The notes under the pieces were generated by a model. The model did no database searches. It was given only the letters and a program-made list of their open reading frames with translations, and was not told the DNA's origin. From NCBI RefSeq assembly GCF_002837185.1, contig NZ_KZ477993.1:100751-164750 (forward strand): a stretch of DNA of 64,000 bases, given 5' to 3'. The stretch comes from Pseudomonas fluorescens (GTDB taxonomy: Bacteria; Pseudomonadota; Gammaproteobacteria; Pseudomonadales; Pseudomonadaceae). The position numbers and the translations under genes were made by a program. Each line of letters starts with the position of its first letter. The first letter of the stretch is position 1. Of the stretch, positions 38,764 through 48,100 are shown in pieces.

Positions 38764-40851
38764 CTAGAAACTGTAGGTGCCTGTCACCACCACGCTACGC
38801 GGCTCACCCGGCTGAATCTGCGCGGCGCTGGTGGCTGAAGCGTAATAGTGTTTGTCGGCGATATTGTTCAGCGCTGCCCTCACGTCCCATTCTTTCTGAC
38901 GGAACCCGGCCAGCGCGTCCCAGCGACCATAACCGGGTAACACCACGGTGTTGAGGTTGTCGGCATAGCGGTCACCGACCAGGGTCAGGCCGGTTTCCGC
39001 ATACCAGCCCATCTGCGGTTTCCAGGTGATGAACATGCTGGCATTGCGCTTGGCCACGTCGCTGATGCGCTTGCCTTCGAAACCATTGTTGTCCTCCTCG
39101 ACCTTGGCATCCTGCAGGCCGACGCCGCCGCGCACGTACCAATTGCCGACGACCTTGCCGGTGGCTGTCAGCTCGATGCCGCGCGAACGTTGCTTGCCCG
39201 TCAGCAGGGTAATGGTGCGGTCCAGCGGGTCGCTGGTGCGACGGTTGTAGAGTTCAAGTTCGTACACGGCCAGGGTGGTGCTCAAACGGTCGTCAAGCCA
39301 TTCGCTTTTCACCCCGATTTCCTTCTGTTTGGTCAACTCGGGGCTCAGGTCGTTGACGCTGCCGGCGGCGTTCGGTGTGATGCCGATCAAACCGCCGCCT
39401 GCCGGGGAGAACGTCTTGCTCCACGAGGCATAGAAGGAGTGATGCTCCAGCGGCGTCCACACCAGGCCGACGCGGGGGCTGGTGCTGTGGCTTTTGACGT
39501 CCTGCTGAGTGTTGAGCAGCTTGTTGGTGGTGTCCACTTCGAAGCGGTCATAACGCAGCCCGCCCAACAGTTGCCACTGATCGTTCAGGCGCAATTGATC
39601 CTGCACGTACAAGGCGCGGCTTTCGACTTCAGTGTGGTTGTCGCTCGAAACGCTCATGCGCCCGGTGTGGCGCAGGTGACGGTTGGGCTGGGTGAGGTCC
39701 AGGCTCGGTACAGCCTGGCCGCCCCGATTGGGCGCGGTGGCCGAGTAGAGTTTCGGGTCGCGGCGCTGGCTGCCCAGTTCAATCCCGGTAAGCAGGCGGT
39801 GCTCCAGCCCGAAGGTATCGAACCCCCCTTCCAGTTCGAGATTGTTGAACACGTTGCGGGTGGTCAGGTCCTGCTGCCAATGCTGGCGGCTGACGGTGTT
39901 GGTTCTTGCGTCGTATCCGGTCTGGTAGGTGTTGTCGAAATCGCTGTCGAGCTTGAACACGCCCAGGGTGTGGCGCAGTTGCCAGTTGTCGTTGAGCTCA
40001 TAGGCAAGCTTTGAGCGCAGGGACTGGGAGGTGTCATCGATGTAATCGCCGCTGGAGAAATAGGTGGTGCTGCGACTCACATCCGCAGGGCGCCCATTGA
40101 CGCCCGGAATGCCGCGGTCCGGTGTGCGGTTGTAGCGGCTGTATTCGTATTGCACCAGCCAGTTCAGCTCGGGCGTGAGCTGCCAGCTCATCGACGGCGC
40201 GAACAACTGGCGGTTGCCACTGACGCCATCGCGAAAGCTGTTGTTGTCCTGGTTGCCCATGTTCAGGCGCAGGCTGATGTTGTCGGTGGGATCGGTACTC
40301 AGGTCAGCGTACACGCTGCGCAGATCGTTGCTGCCACCCTGGGCTTCGAGGCTGGATACGCGGCCGGGGGTTGGCAGTTTGCTCACACGGTTGACGATCC
40401 CGCCCTGGCCGCCGCGCCCGTAGAGCACCGCTGCCGGGCCCTTTAGCACCTCGATACGCTCGATGTTATGCAGGTCGCGTACGTATTGGCTGTCGTCGCG
40501 GATGCCGTCCAGGTAGAAGTCATTGCTCGCATCGAAACCGCGGATACGCAGGCTGTCGAAGCGCGTGTCGGCGCCGCTGCTGACGTTGGGAATACCGCTC
40601 AACGCCTGGCCCAGATCGTTGGTGCCATAGGCGCGCAGGCTGTCGGTTTTCACCGAATCGATCGCCTGGGGTACGTAACGCACGGCAGTCGCAGTGCGCG
40701 TGGCGGTGTTGCTTTGCTGGGTGCGTGGGTCGTCTTCGTCGATTTCTGCGCTGATCGAGGTGGCGGGCAACACCGTGGTGGCACAGGCAAAACCGGCAGA
40801 CAGCACAGTAGAAAGCCCAAGGAAAAACGGCATCAGGCGAGGGGCAGGCAT
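38764..40851 (-). CDS. TonB-dependent siderophore receptor (Fiu-like)
   Basis: 695 residues. Signal peptide to about residue 24 (SAGFACA). The plug domain includes DFYLDGIRDDSQYVRDLHNI and the conserved IEVLKGPAAVLYGRGGQGG. The beta-barrel ends in the outer-membrane C-terminal ...VTGTYSF. No N-terminal signalling extension is present, so it is a transducer-independent receptor. Sequence style is that of catecholate/FhuE-type receptors; the siderophore is not determinable. A possible Fur site lies upstream. Confidence 0.9.
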   Translation of the reverse strand: MPAPRLMPFFLGLSTVLSAGFACATTVLPATSISAEIDEDDPRTQQSNTATRTATAVRYVPQAIDSVKTDSLRAYGTNDLGQALSGIPNVSSGADTRFDSLRIRGFDASNDFYLDGIRDDSQYVRDLHNIERIEVLKGPAAVLYGRGGQGGIVNRVSKLPTPGRVSSLEAQGGSNDLRSVYADLSTDPTDNISLRLNMGNQDNNSFRDGVSGNRQLFAPSMSWQLTPELNWLVQYEYSRYNRTPDRGIPGVNGRPADVSRSTTYFSSGDYIDDTSQSLRSKLAYELNDNWQLRHTLGVFKLDSDFDNTYQTGYDARTNTVSRQHWQQDLTTRNVFNNLELEGGFDTFGLEHRLLTGIELGSQRRDPKLYSATAPNRGGQAVPSLDLTQPNRHLRHTGRMSVSSDNHTEVESRALYVQDQLRLNDQWQLLGGLRYDRFEVDTTNKLLNTQQDVKSHSTSPRVGLVWTPLEHHSFYASWSKTFSPAGGGLIGITPNAAGSVNDLSPELTKQKEIGVKSEWLDDRLSTTLAVYELELYNRRTSDPLDRTITLLTGKQRSRGIELTATGKVVGNWYVRGGVGLQDAKVEEDNNGFEGKRISDVAKRNASMFITWKPQMGWYAETGLTLVGDRYADNLNTVVLPGYGRWDALAGFRQKEWDVRAALNNIADKHYYASATSAAQIQPGEPRSVVVTGTYSF

Positions 40852-40889
40852 GGGAAAATGTGTCCGAATTGTCAGGGAAGAGAAAGTAC

Positions 40890-40914
40890 GCGAATGGTAA
40901 TGCTTTGCATTCGC
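40890..40914 (-). promoter_or_regulatory. Possible Fur-binding site
   Basis: GCGAATG-N11-CATTCGC inverted repeat, with inner AATGC-AAA-GCATT on the minus strand, about 39 bases before the receptor gene. It partly matches the Fur pattern of repeated AT-rich hexamers. Confidence 0.4.
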
Positions 40915-41062
40915 TCGCGTGATCTATTCCCAAACGTATCGCCTACTAATTTGTTACATAGTGTGTTTTTTTGCGGGGGGCGATGGGATTTTTGGACGTT
41001 TACCCAAGTGCAATAGGTCTGTGCTTAGAATTATTTAGCCTAAATACAGGTGGTTCACGAAA

Positions 41063-41092
41063 TTGACACATAGTTCAACCCGCGCATAGGAT
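41063..41092 (+). promoter_or_regulatory. Sigma-70 promoter, consensus -35
   Basis: TTGACA at 41063-41068 and TAGGAT at 41087-41092, spacer 18. It would start RNA at about 41099. It is the best promoter in the 408-base gap between the divergent receptor and porin genes; the rest of that gap shows no gene. Confidence 0.6.
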
Positions 41093-41098
41093 TGCGTC

Positions 41099-41180
41099 CA
41101 ACGCCTGTGGCTGACAGCCATGACTCATCCAATAAGAAAAGGCCCGCGGCAGTTCAGTCGTCCGCGGGCCTTGTTTTTTC
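41099..41180 (+). ncRNA. Candidate ~80-nt RNA or attenuator leader of the porin gene
   Basis: The promoter at 41063 is followed after about 40 bases by a complete terminator: stem GGCCCGCGG (41141-41149) / CCGCGGGCC (41162-41170), then TTGTTTTTT. The porin gene starts 80 bases further on. The unit is either a free small RNA or a leader whose terminator must be bypassed for porin expression. Confidence 0.5.
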
Positions 41181-41259
41181 TGGAGAAGGTCGACACCGGA
41201 AAGTGATAGGGGCCTGGTGTCATAGCGCGTACTCAACCAGTAATAAGGAATATAAGAAA

Positions 41260-42546
41260 ATGTTGAAGCAACGGATGAGTCTGATCGCTCTGGGGATTTT
41301 GAGCGCATCGACAGCCATGGCGAACGACCAGGAGCAATCCAAGGGTTTCGTTGAAGACAGCCACCTGAACATTGCAGCACGCAACGCCTACATCAGCCGT
41401 GATTACAAAAACGGCAAGCAGGACAAAGCAGAGTGGGGCCAGGGCTTCATCGGCAAGTTCGAGTCCGGCTTCACCCAGGGCACTGTAGGGGTGGGTGTGG
41501 ACGTGATCGGCCAATACGCCATCCGTCTGGACGGCGGTAAAGGTCGCAGCGGCGCCGGCGGTATCGACTTCTTCAAGCAAGGCGACAGCGGCGAAGCGGC
41601 CAACGACCTGGCCAAGGGCGGCGCAGCCGTCAAGGCGCGTATTTCCAACACCGTGATCAAATACGGTCAGCAGATGCCAGCCGTGCCGGTCCTGCAGTAC
41701 GACAACTCGCGCCTGTTGTCGGAAACCTACGAGGGCACCTCGATCGTTTCCAAGGAAATCGCCGGCCTGCAACTGGACGCCGGTCACTTCACCAAGGAAG
41801 CGCGCAAGAGCGCCGAAGGCAGCGACAGCGGCCGCCTGAAGAGCATCAACTACATCGGTGGCAGCTACAAATTCACCGAAAGCCTGTCGGCTGCCTTGTA
41901 CGCCTCCGATATGCAGGACGTGCTGAAGAAGCAATACGTCAACGTCAACTACGTGCTGGCGCTGCCAGAGAAACAGTCGCTGACCTTTGACTTCAACGGC
42001 TACAAAACCAAGCTGGACCGCAGCTTCGCCCTGGAAAACCAAGGTGATGCGGACGCCCGCGACAACAAAATCTGGAGCCTGGGCGCTACCTGGGCTGTTG
42101 GCCCGCACAGCTTCACCATCGCTCACCAGCGCAGCACCGGCGACACCGGCTACCTGTACGGCGGCTACCGCAACGCCGGCGGCATCGGCGATGGCGGCAA
42201 TACCATCCTGCTGGCCAACTCCTACTGGTCCGACTTCAACGGCAAGGACGAGCGCTCCTGGCAGGCCGGCTACGGCATCGACTTCACTACCTTCGGCGTA
42301 CCGGGCCTGACCTACAACGTTGCCTACGTGCGCGGTACCAACATCGACGACGGCACCGGCCGTGGCGATGGCACCGAGCGTGAAATCTGGAACCAGTTCA
42401 AGTACGTGGTCCAGAGCGGCCCGGCCAAAGACCTGAGCCTGCGTGCGCGTGCCTCGTGGTTGCGCGTTTCCAACAACGCCAGCAACTACAACGTAGGCGG
42501 TAACGAGCTGCGCCTGTTCGCCGACTACCCGATCAATGTTTTCTGA
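41260..42546 (+). CDS. OprD-family outer-membrane porin
   Basis: 428 residues from ATG 41260 (AAGGAA site upstream); the frame before it crosses the terminator and is not coding. Signal peptide to about 21 (STAMAND). OprD-type features are GFVEDSHLNIAARNAYISRDYKNG near the N-terminus, many alternating beta strands, and the C-terminal ...LRLFADYPINVF ending in Phe. Such porins admit amino acids or small organic acids; resemblance is greatest to OprE/OprQ-like members, by eye. Confidence 0.93.
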   Translation: MLKQRMSLIALGILSASTAMANDQEQSKGFVEDSHLNIAARNAYISRDYKNGKQDKAEWGQGFIGKFESGFTQGTVGVGVDVIGQYAIRLDGGKGRSGAGGIDFFKQGDSGEAANDLAKGGAAVKARISNTVIKYGQQMPAVPVLQYDNSRLLSETYEGTSIVSKEIAGLQLDAGHFTKEARKSAEGSDSGRLKSINYIGGSYKFTESLSAALYASDMQDVLKKQYVNVNYVLALPEKQSLTFDFNGYKTKLDRSFALENQGDADARDNKIWSLGATWAVGPHSFTIAHQRSTGDTGYLYGGYRNAGGIGDGGNTILLANSYWSDFNGKDERSWQAGYGIDFTTFGVPGLTYNVAYVRGTNIDDGTGRGDGTEREIWNQFKYVVQSGPAKDLSLRARASWLRVSNNASNYNVGGNELRLFADYPINVF

Positions 42547-42580
42547 TTGATCGCACGTCGTGCCTGATGCCAGGCAATAA

Positions 42581-42608
42581 AAAACCCCGACTGGCTCGGG
42601 GTTTTTTT
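42581..42608 (+). terminator. Rho-independent terminator of the porin gene
   Basis: AAAACCCCGA-CTGGC-TCGGGGTTTTTTT, 35 bases after the stop; also usable from the opposite strand. Confidence 0.93.
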
Positions 42609-42625
42609 ATGCTTGAAAAGCATGC

Positions 42626-43624
42626 TTATTGGAGGGTGATGGTGACTTTGCCTTTTGCCCTGCCTTGCTCGACGTACCGCAACGCCTCTGCGGTCGATTC
42701 GAAAGGGAAGGAGCGATCGATGACCGGTTTGATAACGCCCGCCTCGATCAGCGCAGTTATTTTCTGCAGTTGTATTCCATCGGCCTGCATGAACAAAAAG
42801 GCATAGCTCACCCCGCGCTTGCGGGCTTTCCTGCGAATGCCGCTGCTCAGCAGGCGCATGACCTGCCCCAGCACCCAGGGCAAGCCTTGCGCTTGGGCAA
42901 ATTGCGCGGTCGGCGGTCCTGACAGAGAAATAAGCTGTCCGCCAGGCTTGAGCACCTTGAGTGATTTCTCCAGTACATCGCTGCCGAGACTGTTCAATAC
43001 CACGTCGAAATCGCGCAACTCGTTGGCAAAATCCTGCTGTTTGTAATCGATAACCACATCCGCCCCAAGTGCTTTCACCCATTCGACATTCGCGCTACTG
43101 GTGGTGGTCGCAACGAAGGCGCCGAGGTGTTTGGCGAGCTGGATGGCAAGCGTGCCGACGCCGCCGGAACCGGCGTGAATCAACACCTTCTGGCCTCTTT
43201 TCACCTGGGCGGTTTCAACCAGCACCTGCCAGGCCGTCAAGGCGGCCAAGGGCATGGCCGCCGCTTCGGCCATGCTCAGGTTCGCGGGTTTGAACGCCAG
43301 CGCGTTTTCATGCACGGCGATCAACTCGGCAAAGGTCCCGATCCGTGACTCGGGAGGACGTGCATAGACCTCGTCTCCCGGCTTGAATCGCGTGACCGCC
43401 GCACCTGTGCGAACCACCACCCCGGCCAGATCATTGCCCAATATCAATGGAAACCTATAGGGCAGGATCAGTTTGAACTCCCCCGTGCTGATCTTCGCGT
43501 CCAGCGGGTTCACGCTCGCTGCATGTACCTGGATCAGCACGTCATGCACACCGACCACAGGGTCAGGCACTTGGCCAATCACTCCATTCTGCTTGCCGTA
43601 GCGATCGATAAAAAATGCCTTCAT
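42626..43624 (-). CDS. NADP-dependent quinone-oxidoreductase-like enzyme
   Basis: 332 residues from ATG 43624, overlapping the SDR stop by ATGA. Medium-chain dehydrogenase/reductase without the zinc ligands: ASVNPLDAKI near 45-54, NAD(P) motif AGSGGVGTLAIQLAKHLG at about 150-167. Third gene of an ene-reductase/SDR/quinone-reductase operon, suggesting detoxification of electrophiles. Confidence 0.88.
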   Translation of the reverse strand: MKAFFIDRYGKQNGVIGQVPDPVVGVHDVLIQVHAASVNPLDAKISTGEFKLILPYRFPLILGNDLAGVVVRTGAAVTRFKPGDEVYARPPESRIGTFAELIAVHENALAFKPANLSMAEAAAMPLAALTAWQVLVETAQVKRGQKVLIHAGSGGVGTLAIQLAKHLGAFVATTTSSANVEWVKALGADVVIDYKQQDFANELRDFDVVLNSLGSDVLEKSLKVLKPGGQLISLSGPPTAQFAQAQGLPWVLGQVMRLLSSGIRRKARKRGVSYAFLFMQADGIQLQKITALIEAGVIKPVIDRSFPFESTAEALRYVEQGRAKGKVTITLQ

Positions 43625-44403
43625 GGTAGATAGCGCTGTGCCACGGTGGATTGCTTGATCTGCGCCAACAGTCCCTGGCGCGCGGTTTGCAGCGCATCCC
43701 AACGCTCGCCTTCCTGCAGCGCAGGAATGGTCACCGGTTCGCGACGGTCGAAGCCAAGCAGTGCGGCATCCACCAGCTCACCCACTTCCATGATTTCGCT
43801 CAAGGTGTTGATATCGATACCGGCGCGATCCCAGATCTCCGTGCGGGTCGCGGCGGGCAGCACGGCTTGCACGTAAACACCCTGAGGCGACAATTCCAGG
43901 CTCAGGCCTTGGGACAGGAACAGCACAAACGCCTTGGTCGCGCCATACACCGACATGCCGAACTCAGGCGCCAGCCCCACCACCGAACCGATGTTGATGA
44001 TTGCGCCTTCACCTGCCTTGGCCAGGCGCGGTGCAATGGCGCTTACGAGCCGCACCAGCGCGGTGGTGTTGAGGGCCACCAGTTGCGCAACGCTGTCAGT
44101 GCTTTGCTCGATAAAAGTGCCCGATTGTGCGGCGCCGGCATTGTTGACGAGGATGCCGATGCGCGCATCATCGCGCAGGCGCGCTTCGACGGTGTGCAGG
44201 TCGCCGAGTTGCGTCAGGTCGGCCTGGAGCACTTCGATGGCGACGTTGTGTTCGCCACGCAAGGTGGCGGCAAGCGTTTCCAGACGTGAGTGATCGCGGG
44301 CGACCAACACCAGATCATGCCCGCGTTGGGCGAAACGCTCGGCATAAACCGCGCCGATGCCAGTGGAGGCGCCAGTGATGAGAACGGTAGGGCGAGTAGT
44401 CAT
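43621..44403 (-). CDS. Short-chain dehydrogenase/reductase
   Basis: 260 residues. Cofactor motif TGASTGIGAVYA (about 10-21), NNAG at about 90, catalytic S in NIGSVVG and Y-x-x-x-K in YGATK. Substrate unknown. Middle gene of the three-gene operon. Confidence 0.92.
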   Translation of the reverse strand: MTTRPTVLITGASTGIGAVYAERFAQRGHDLVLVARDHSRLETLAATLRGEHNVAIEVLQADLTQLGDLHTVEARLRDDARIGILVNNAGAAQSGTFIEQSTDSVAQLVALNTTALVRLVSAIAPRLAKAGEGAIINIGSVVGLAPEFGMSVYGATKAFVLFLSQGLSLELSPQGVYVQAVLPAATRTEIWDRAGIDINTLSEIMEVGELVDAALLGFDRREPVTIPALQEGERWDALQTARQGLLAQIKQSTVAQRYLP

Positions 44404-44459
44404 GATGTCAGCTCTTTATCAGGAACAGGGAGTGGGATTGATGCGGATAAAACCAGGCT

Positions 44460-45563
44460 CTATCGGTTCTCGGCAGCGCTTGATTCGGCCAGCGTCGGGT
44501 AGTCGATGTAGCCCGTCGCACCGCCGCCGTAGAGCGTGGCGGGGTCGAAGGCGGACAGTGACGCACCGGCCTTGAACCGCTCCACCAGATCGGGGTTGGC
44601 GATAAAAGGGCGACCAAAGGCGATCAGGTCGGCCTTGTCATGCGCAAGGCGCGCCTCGGCCAGGTCCAGGTCATAGCCGTTGTTGGCGATGTAGGTGTTC
44701 CTGAAGCGCTGACGCAAGGCGTCGAAATCAAAGGGCGCCACGTCGCGTGGCCCACCGGTCGCGCCTTCGACGACGTGCAGATAAACGATGTCCAGCGCAT
44801 TGAGTTGGTCGACGATGTAGTCGAACTGCGCTTGTGGGTCGCTGCTCGATACACTATTGGCCGGCGACACCGGCGAAAGGCGGATGCCCGTGCGATCGGC
44901 ACCAACCTCGGCAACCACCGCAGCCGTCACTTCAAGCAACAGCCGCGCCCGGTTTGTGATCGAACCGCCGTAGGCATCCGTACGCTGGTTGGCGCCGTCC
45001 TTGATGAACTGATCCAGCAAATAGCCGTTCGCACCGTGGATCTCCACGCCATCGAAACCTGCGGCGATGGCGTTTGCCGCTGCTTGGCGGAAATCATTGA
45101 CGATGCCCGGCAGTTCGTCAGTCTCCAATGCTCGCGGCTCGGAAACGTCCTCGAAGCGATTATTGACGAACACTTTGGTCGCGGGCCGAAGCGCGGAAGG
45201 CGCGACCGGCGCCGCGCCTTGGGGTTGCAGATCCACATGGGAAACACGGCCCACATGCCACAGCTGCAGGAACATTTTCCCACCCTTGGCATGCACGGCA
45301 TCGGTCACCTGGCGCCATCCTTCTATCTGCGCCTGCGTGTAAATGCCCGGCGTGTCTTGATAACCCTGGCCCTGCTGCGAGATCTGCGAGGCTTCGGAAA
45401 TCAGCAAGCCCGCGCTGGCCCGCTGGCTGTAATAGGCAGTTGCGAACTCACTCGGGACGAGACCCTCGCCGGCGCGGTTACGCGTCAGTGGCGCGAGAAC
45501 CACACGGTTCGACAGCGTCAGGGTGCCCAGTGTGTAGGGAGTAAACAGATTCAGATCGCTCAT
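44460..45563 (-). CDS. Old Yellow Enzyme-family ene-reductase
   Basis: 367 residues, FMN-dependent. Begins LFTPYTLGTLTLSNRVVLAPLTRNRA; contains the catalytic pair in DGVEIHGANGYLLDQFI (H, N) and the FMN/substrate segment FGRPFIANPDLVERF. Related to NemA/XenB enzymes that reduce nitro-esters and activated alkenes. First gene of its operon, divergent from a TetR regulator with a shared operator. Confidence 0.95.
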   Translation of the reverse strand: MSDLNLFTPYTLGTLTLSNRVVLAPLTRNRAGEGLVPSEFATAYYSQRASAGLLISEASQISQQGQGYQDTPGIYTQAQIEGWRQVTDAVHAKGGKMFLQLWHVGRVSHVDLQPQGAAPVAPSALRPATKVFVNNRFEDVSEPRALETDELPGIVNDFRQAAANAIAAGFDGVEIHGANGYLLDQFIKDGANQRTDAYGGSITNRARLLLEVTAAVVAEVGADRTGIRLSPVSPANSVSSSDPQAQFDYIVDQLNALDIVYLHVVEGATGGPRDVAPFDFDALRQRFRNTYIANNGYDLDLAEARLAHDKADLIAFGRPFIANPDLVERFKAGASLSAFDPATLYGGGATGYIDYPTLAESSAAENR

Positions 45564-45624
45564 GGGTGTTTGTTCCGTGCCCGTGGGTGAAAGTCATGAC
45601 GCTTGTGATTAGGATGATGATCGA

Positions 45625-45650
45625 AATCTAAACTGTCAACGGTTTTGATT
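45625..45650. promoter_or_regulatory. Inverted-repeat operator between ene-reductase and TetR genes
   Basis: AATCTAAAC-TGTCAACG-GTTTTGATT: nine-base arms matching at eight positions. It sits in the middle of the divergent gap, as expected for the TetR-family regulator controlling both sides. Confidence 0.6.
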
Positions 45651-45707
45651 ATGAACGACATCTATGTATCATTAGCCAATGAATTCAGCGGTAGCGAGGT
45701 AGCGAAC

Positions 45708-46283
45708 ATGCGCGTATCCAAGGCCCAGGCCCAGGCAAACCGGGAGCACATTGTCGAAACGGCTTCAGTGGTGTTTCGCGAGCGCGGCTTTGACGGCGTC
45801 GGCGTGGCCGACCTGATGGCTGCCGCCGGCTTCACCCATGGCGGCTTCTACAAACATTTCGGTTCCAAGGCGGACCTGATGGCCGAAGCCTCGGCCAACA
45901 GCCTCGCGCAATCCTTGGCCAGCGCCGAAAAACTCAGCGTGAAGGACTTCATCGATCTATACGTATCCAGGGAACATCGCGACGGCCGCGCCACGGGTTG
46001 CCCCATGGCGGCGCTATGCGGCGACGCGGCGCGTCAGTCGGGGGAGTTGAAGTCGGCCTTTGCGCAGGGCATTGAGCACATGTTGCAGACGCTCGGCGAA
46101 AAATGCCCGACCGGCCCGGATGAAGCGCCTGAGGAGGCCAGGGCGAAAATGATCGACCTGCTGGCGCGGGCGGTTGGCGCGATCATGTTGTCGCGCGCCT
46201 GTCCGGATGATTCGGCGTTGGCGGATGAGATTTTGGAGGTGTGCAGGGCGCGGATGGGTGGGGCGTTGTCGATTGAGTCGTAA
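45708..46283 (+). CDS. TetR-family regulator (NemR-like role)
   Basis: 191 residues from ATG 45708 (GAGG site); the upstream part of the frame overlaps the operator and is not needed. HTH at about 10-55: ANREHIVETASVVFRERGF then VADLMAAAGFTHGGFYKHF. Cys residues in TGCPMAALCGDAA might sense electrophiles, as in NemR; this is inference. Likely represses the divergent ene-reductase operon. Confidence 0.88.
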   Translation: MRVSKAQAQANREHIVETASVVFRERGFDGVGVADLMAAAGFTHGGFYKHFGSKADLMAEASANSLAQSLASAEKLSVKDFIDLYVSREHRDGRATGCPMAALCGDAARQSGELKSAFAQGIEHMLQTLGEKCPTGPDEAPEEARAKMIDLLARAVGAIMLSRACPDDSALADEILEVCRARMGGALSIES

Positions 46284-46530
46284 AGGGCCACGTAGGCCAG
46301 GCCTACCCCCCCTCTGGATTAAACCTTTCTGACCTTGCGCACCATATCGTCAGAACGTGTTTTGAGCTTGCCCAACGGCTGACTAGCCGATCTACCAGGC
46401 AGGATGAAATCAAGTTTGCGAATGTTGGTGGCGCTCATCCCGAGTCATCGTCGCTCCAACGCCTTTCATCGGATGATGTCTCCAGGCTAGTATCGAGAAG
46501 ATCAGCAACCGTATGACAAGGAAGGTCGTA

Positions 46531-47172
46531 ATGGATCTACACAACGAGTTCGAAAAAAGTAAATTTTTTCATAGCGCTCGGATCGACCGTCGCTCCGCAG
46601 ACGCATTAGTTGGCTTGGCCGCTGGCTTGACGGCTGATGGAGTGGTGACCACTGGCGAAGCTCTATTTTTAAAACAGTGGCTGGACACCAATTTGGTTCA
46701 TCTTGATGATCCAGTGATAAATCTTCTGTACTCCCGCTTATCCAGCATGCTTCAAGACAACGTCTTGGACCCTGACGAATCCCAAGAGCTGCTTAGTCTT
46801 TTGCAAAGCTTCTCTGGCCTGCCTTTACAACCTCCTAAGGGTGTTGAACCGGGTTTTGTCGCGCCTAACGATTTGCCTTTCAATGCACCCGCGCCTGATC
46901 TGATCTGGGACGGTAAGATGTTCGTTTTCACCGGGATCATGGCTTACGGGCCCCGCAAGGATTGCCAAGCGTTGATAGAAGAGCGTGGGGCGCTGATTGC
47001 TGGAGGGGTGAGTAAGAAAGTGCATTATCTGGTCGTTGGCAGCATCGGTAACGAGCAATGGCGTCACAGCAGTTATGGCACCAAAATCATGAAGGCGGTA
47101 GAGCTTCGCGAAGCGGGGGCGCCGATAGCCATTGTTGGTGAGCGTCATTGGCAGCAAATGCTGTTTGGCTGA
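46531..47172 (+). CDS. BRCT-domain protein with TerB-like N-terminus
   Basis: 213 residues from ATG 46531, which has AAGGAAGG upstream; ATG 46513 is less likely. Residues ~20-95 look like a TerB-type helical domain (LTADGVVTTGEALFLKQWL ... NVLDPDESQELL). Residues ~125-213 are a BRCT domain of the DNA-ligase type (GKMFVFTGIMAYGPRKDCQ ... GGVSKKVHYLVVG). Codon use is less GC-rich than the core genes. It lies just outside the left island border, so it may belong to an older insertion. The 247 bases before it show no gene. Confidence 0.75.
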   Translation: MDLHNEFEKSKFFHSARIDRRSADALVGLAAGLTADGVVTTGEALFLKQWLDTNLVHLDDPVINLLYSRLSSMLQDNVLDPDESQELLSLLQSFSGLPLQPPKGVEPGFVAPNDLPFNAPAPDLIWDGKMFVFTGIMAYGPRKDCQALIEERGALIAGGVSKKVHYLVVGSIGNEQWRHSSYGTKIMKAVELREAGAPIAIVGERHWQQMLFG

Positions 47173-47383
47173 GGCGCCGTTGCTCCCGGGCGACGCTGGT
47201 AGCGAGATTGAACGCGCCTGATTGAATGCTGCAACGACGTTCATGCCCTTGTTGCTCAATTAGTCTTGAGATTGCGATCACGAGCAAGCTCGGCTCTTAC
47301 AGAGTGAGGTATCGCAGGCCTCGTCGCTGTATTGGATGACGCCTTCGTAGCCTTCGACAGCTCCTGCAAAAACCAAACGCGCA

Positions 47384-47411
47384 CAAAAAAAGGCCCACCT
47401 TACGGTGAGCC
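47384..47411 (-). terminator. Displaced tRNA-Thr terminator
   Basis: On the minus strand GGCTCACC-GTAA-GGTGGGCC is followed by TTTTTTT. It lies just beyond the left repeat of the island, where the sequence downstream of tRNA-Thr would have been before insertion. Confidence 0.7.
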
Positions 47412-47427
47412 TTTCTCGATGTCGCGA

Positions 47428-47443
47428 GGCACCAGGAGTCGAA
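47428..47443. repeat. attL, 16-bp copy of tRNA-Thr 3' end
   Basis: GGCACCAGGAGTCGAA, identical to 56195-56210 inside tRNA-Thr. The flanks differ on both sides, so the match is limited to 16 bases. Confidence 0.82.
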
Positions 47444-47793
47444 TCGAAAAATAAGTAATTGTTTTCAATACAGTTATCATGCGATCAAGTCAGTTCTACC
47501 TCTTTGACTATCCTCAGTTTGTTCTCAGTTCTACATTTCCTGGTGTCGCCGGCGACAACACATCAATTCGCCCCTGTCCGTTCATGGCGAATTTGCGCGT
47601 TGAGGCCTCTTTCGCCTCAAGGGTTGGATTCCGGGCCTCCTCTGCATCGCTTCAAATGGGGCTATAGTCGCCTCATAAGCCTTTTTCAGCGCGTCAGCAC
47701 CCCTTATCTTCTTCGGTCCTTTACGGTTTAGGCGCTAAACGGTAGTGTCAGTAGTGGCATTGCGCCGTCAACGATTCATATGGGAGTCTGGGC

Positions 47794-47871
47794 ATGGAAA
47801 GCCAACGTAAAATCGTCCTTCCCGAAGATATATTCGATCAATCCAATAAGTGGAATTGGGTTGCCAGATGA
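47794..47871 (+). CDS. Possible 25-residue peptide or gene remnant
   Basis: ATG 47794 preceded by GGGAGT; reads MESQRKIVLPEDIFDQSNKW then five more residues and stop. The composition looks protein-like, but it is too short to identify. It may be a truncated gene left by rearrangement or a leader peptide of the operon. Confidence 0.25.
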   Translation: MESQRKIVLPEDIFDQSNKWNWVAR

Positions 47872-48082
47872 TGCTACGGCCAATTTTTGAGGGCCAGCCT
47901 TGGACGTCCCTTAGCCAACCCGGCATGTCGCCATATCCTTTATATAAGCCACGCTGTACAAATCAGATTCAGACTATCCAAGATAAAAATACAAGTAGGC
48001 ATTTATGGATTATCACATGCTTGCTACGTCGTTTCGGTCTAGTTGCGCAGGCCGGAATGTAACTACATGCCAATTTGAAGCC

Positions 48083-48100
48083 GCAGATATTTAAATCTGC
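48083..48100. promoter_or_regulatory. Inverted repeat before the ABC-3C operon
   Basis: GCAGAT-ATTTAA-ATCTGC, 18 bases before the first start codon. It is placed to act as an operator or as an RNA hairpin near the ribosome site. Confidence 0.45.

Noticed and set aside
47459..47731. 90-codon frame next to attL
   Set aside because: Low-complexity, Ser/Leu-rich translation across small palindromes, no ribosome site.
47850..48062. 70-codon frame before the ABC-3C operon
   Set aside because: Starts with a non-ATG codon inside the short peptide frame, no ribosome site, no protein-like pattern.
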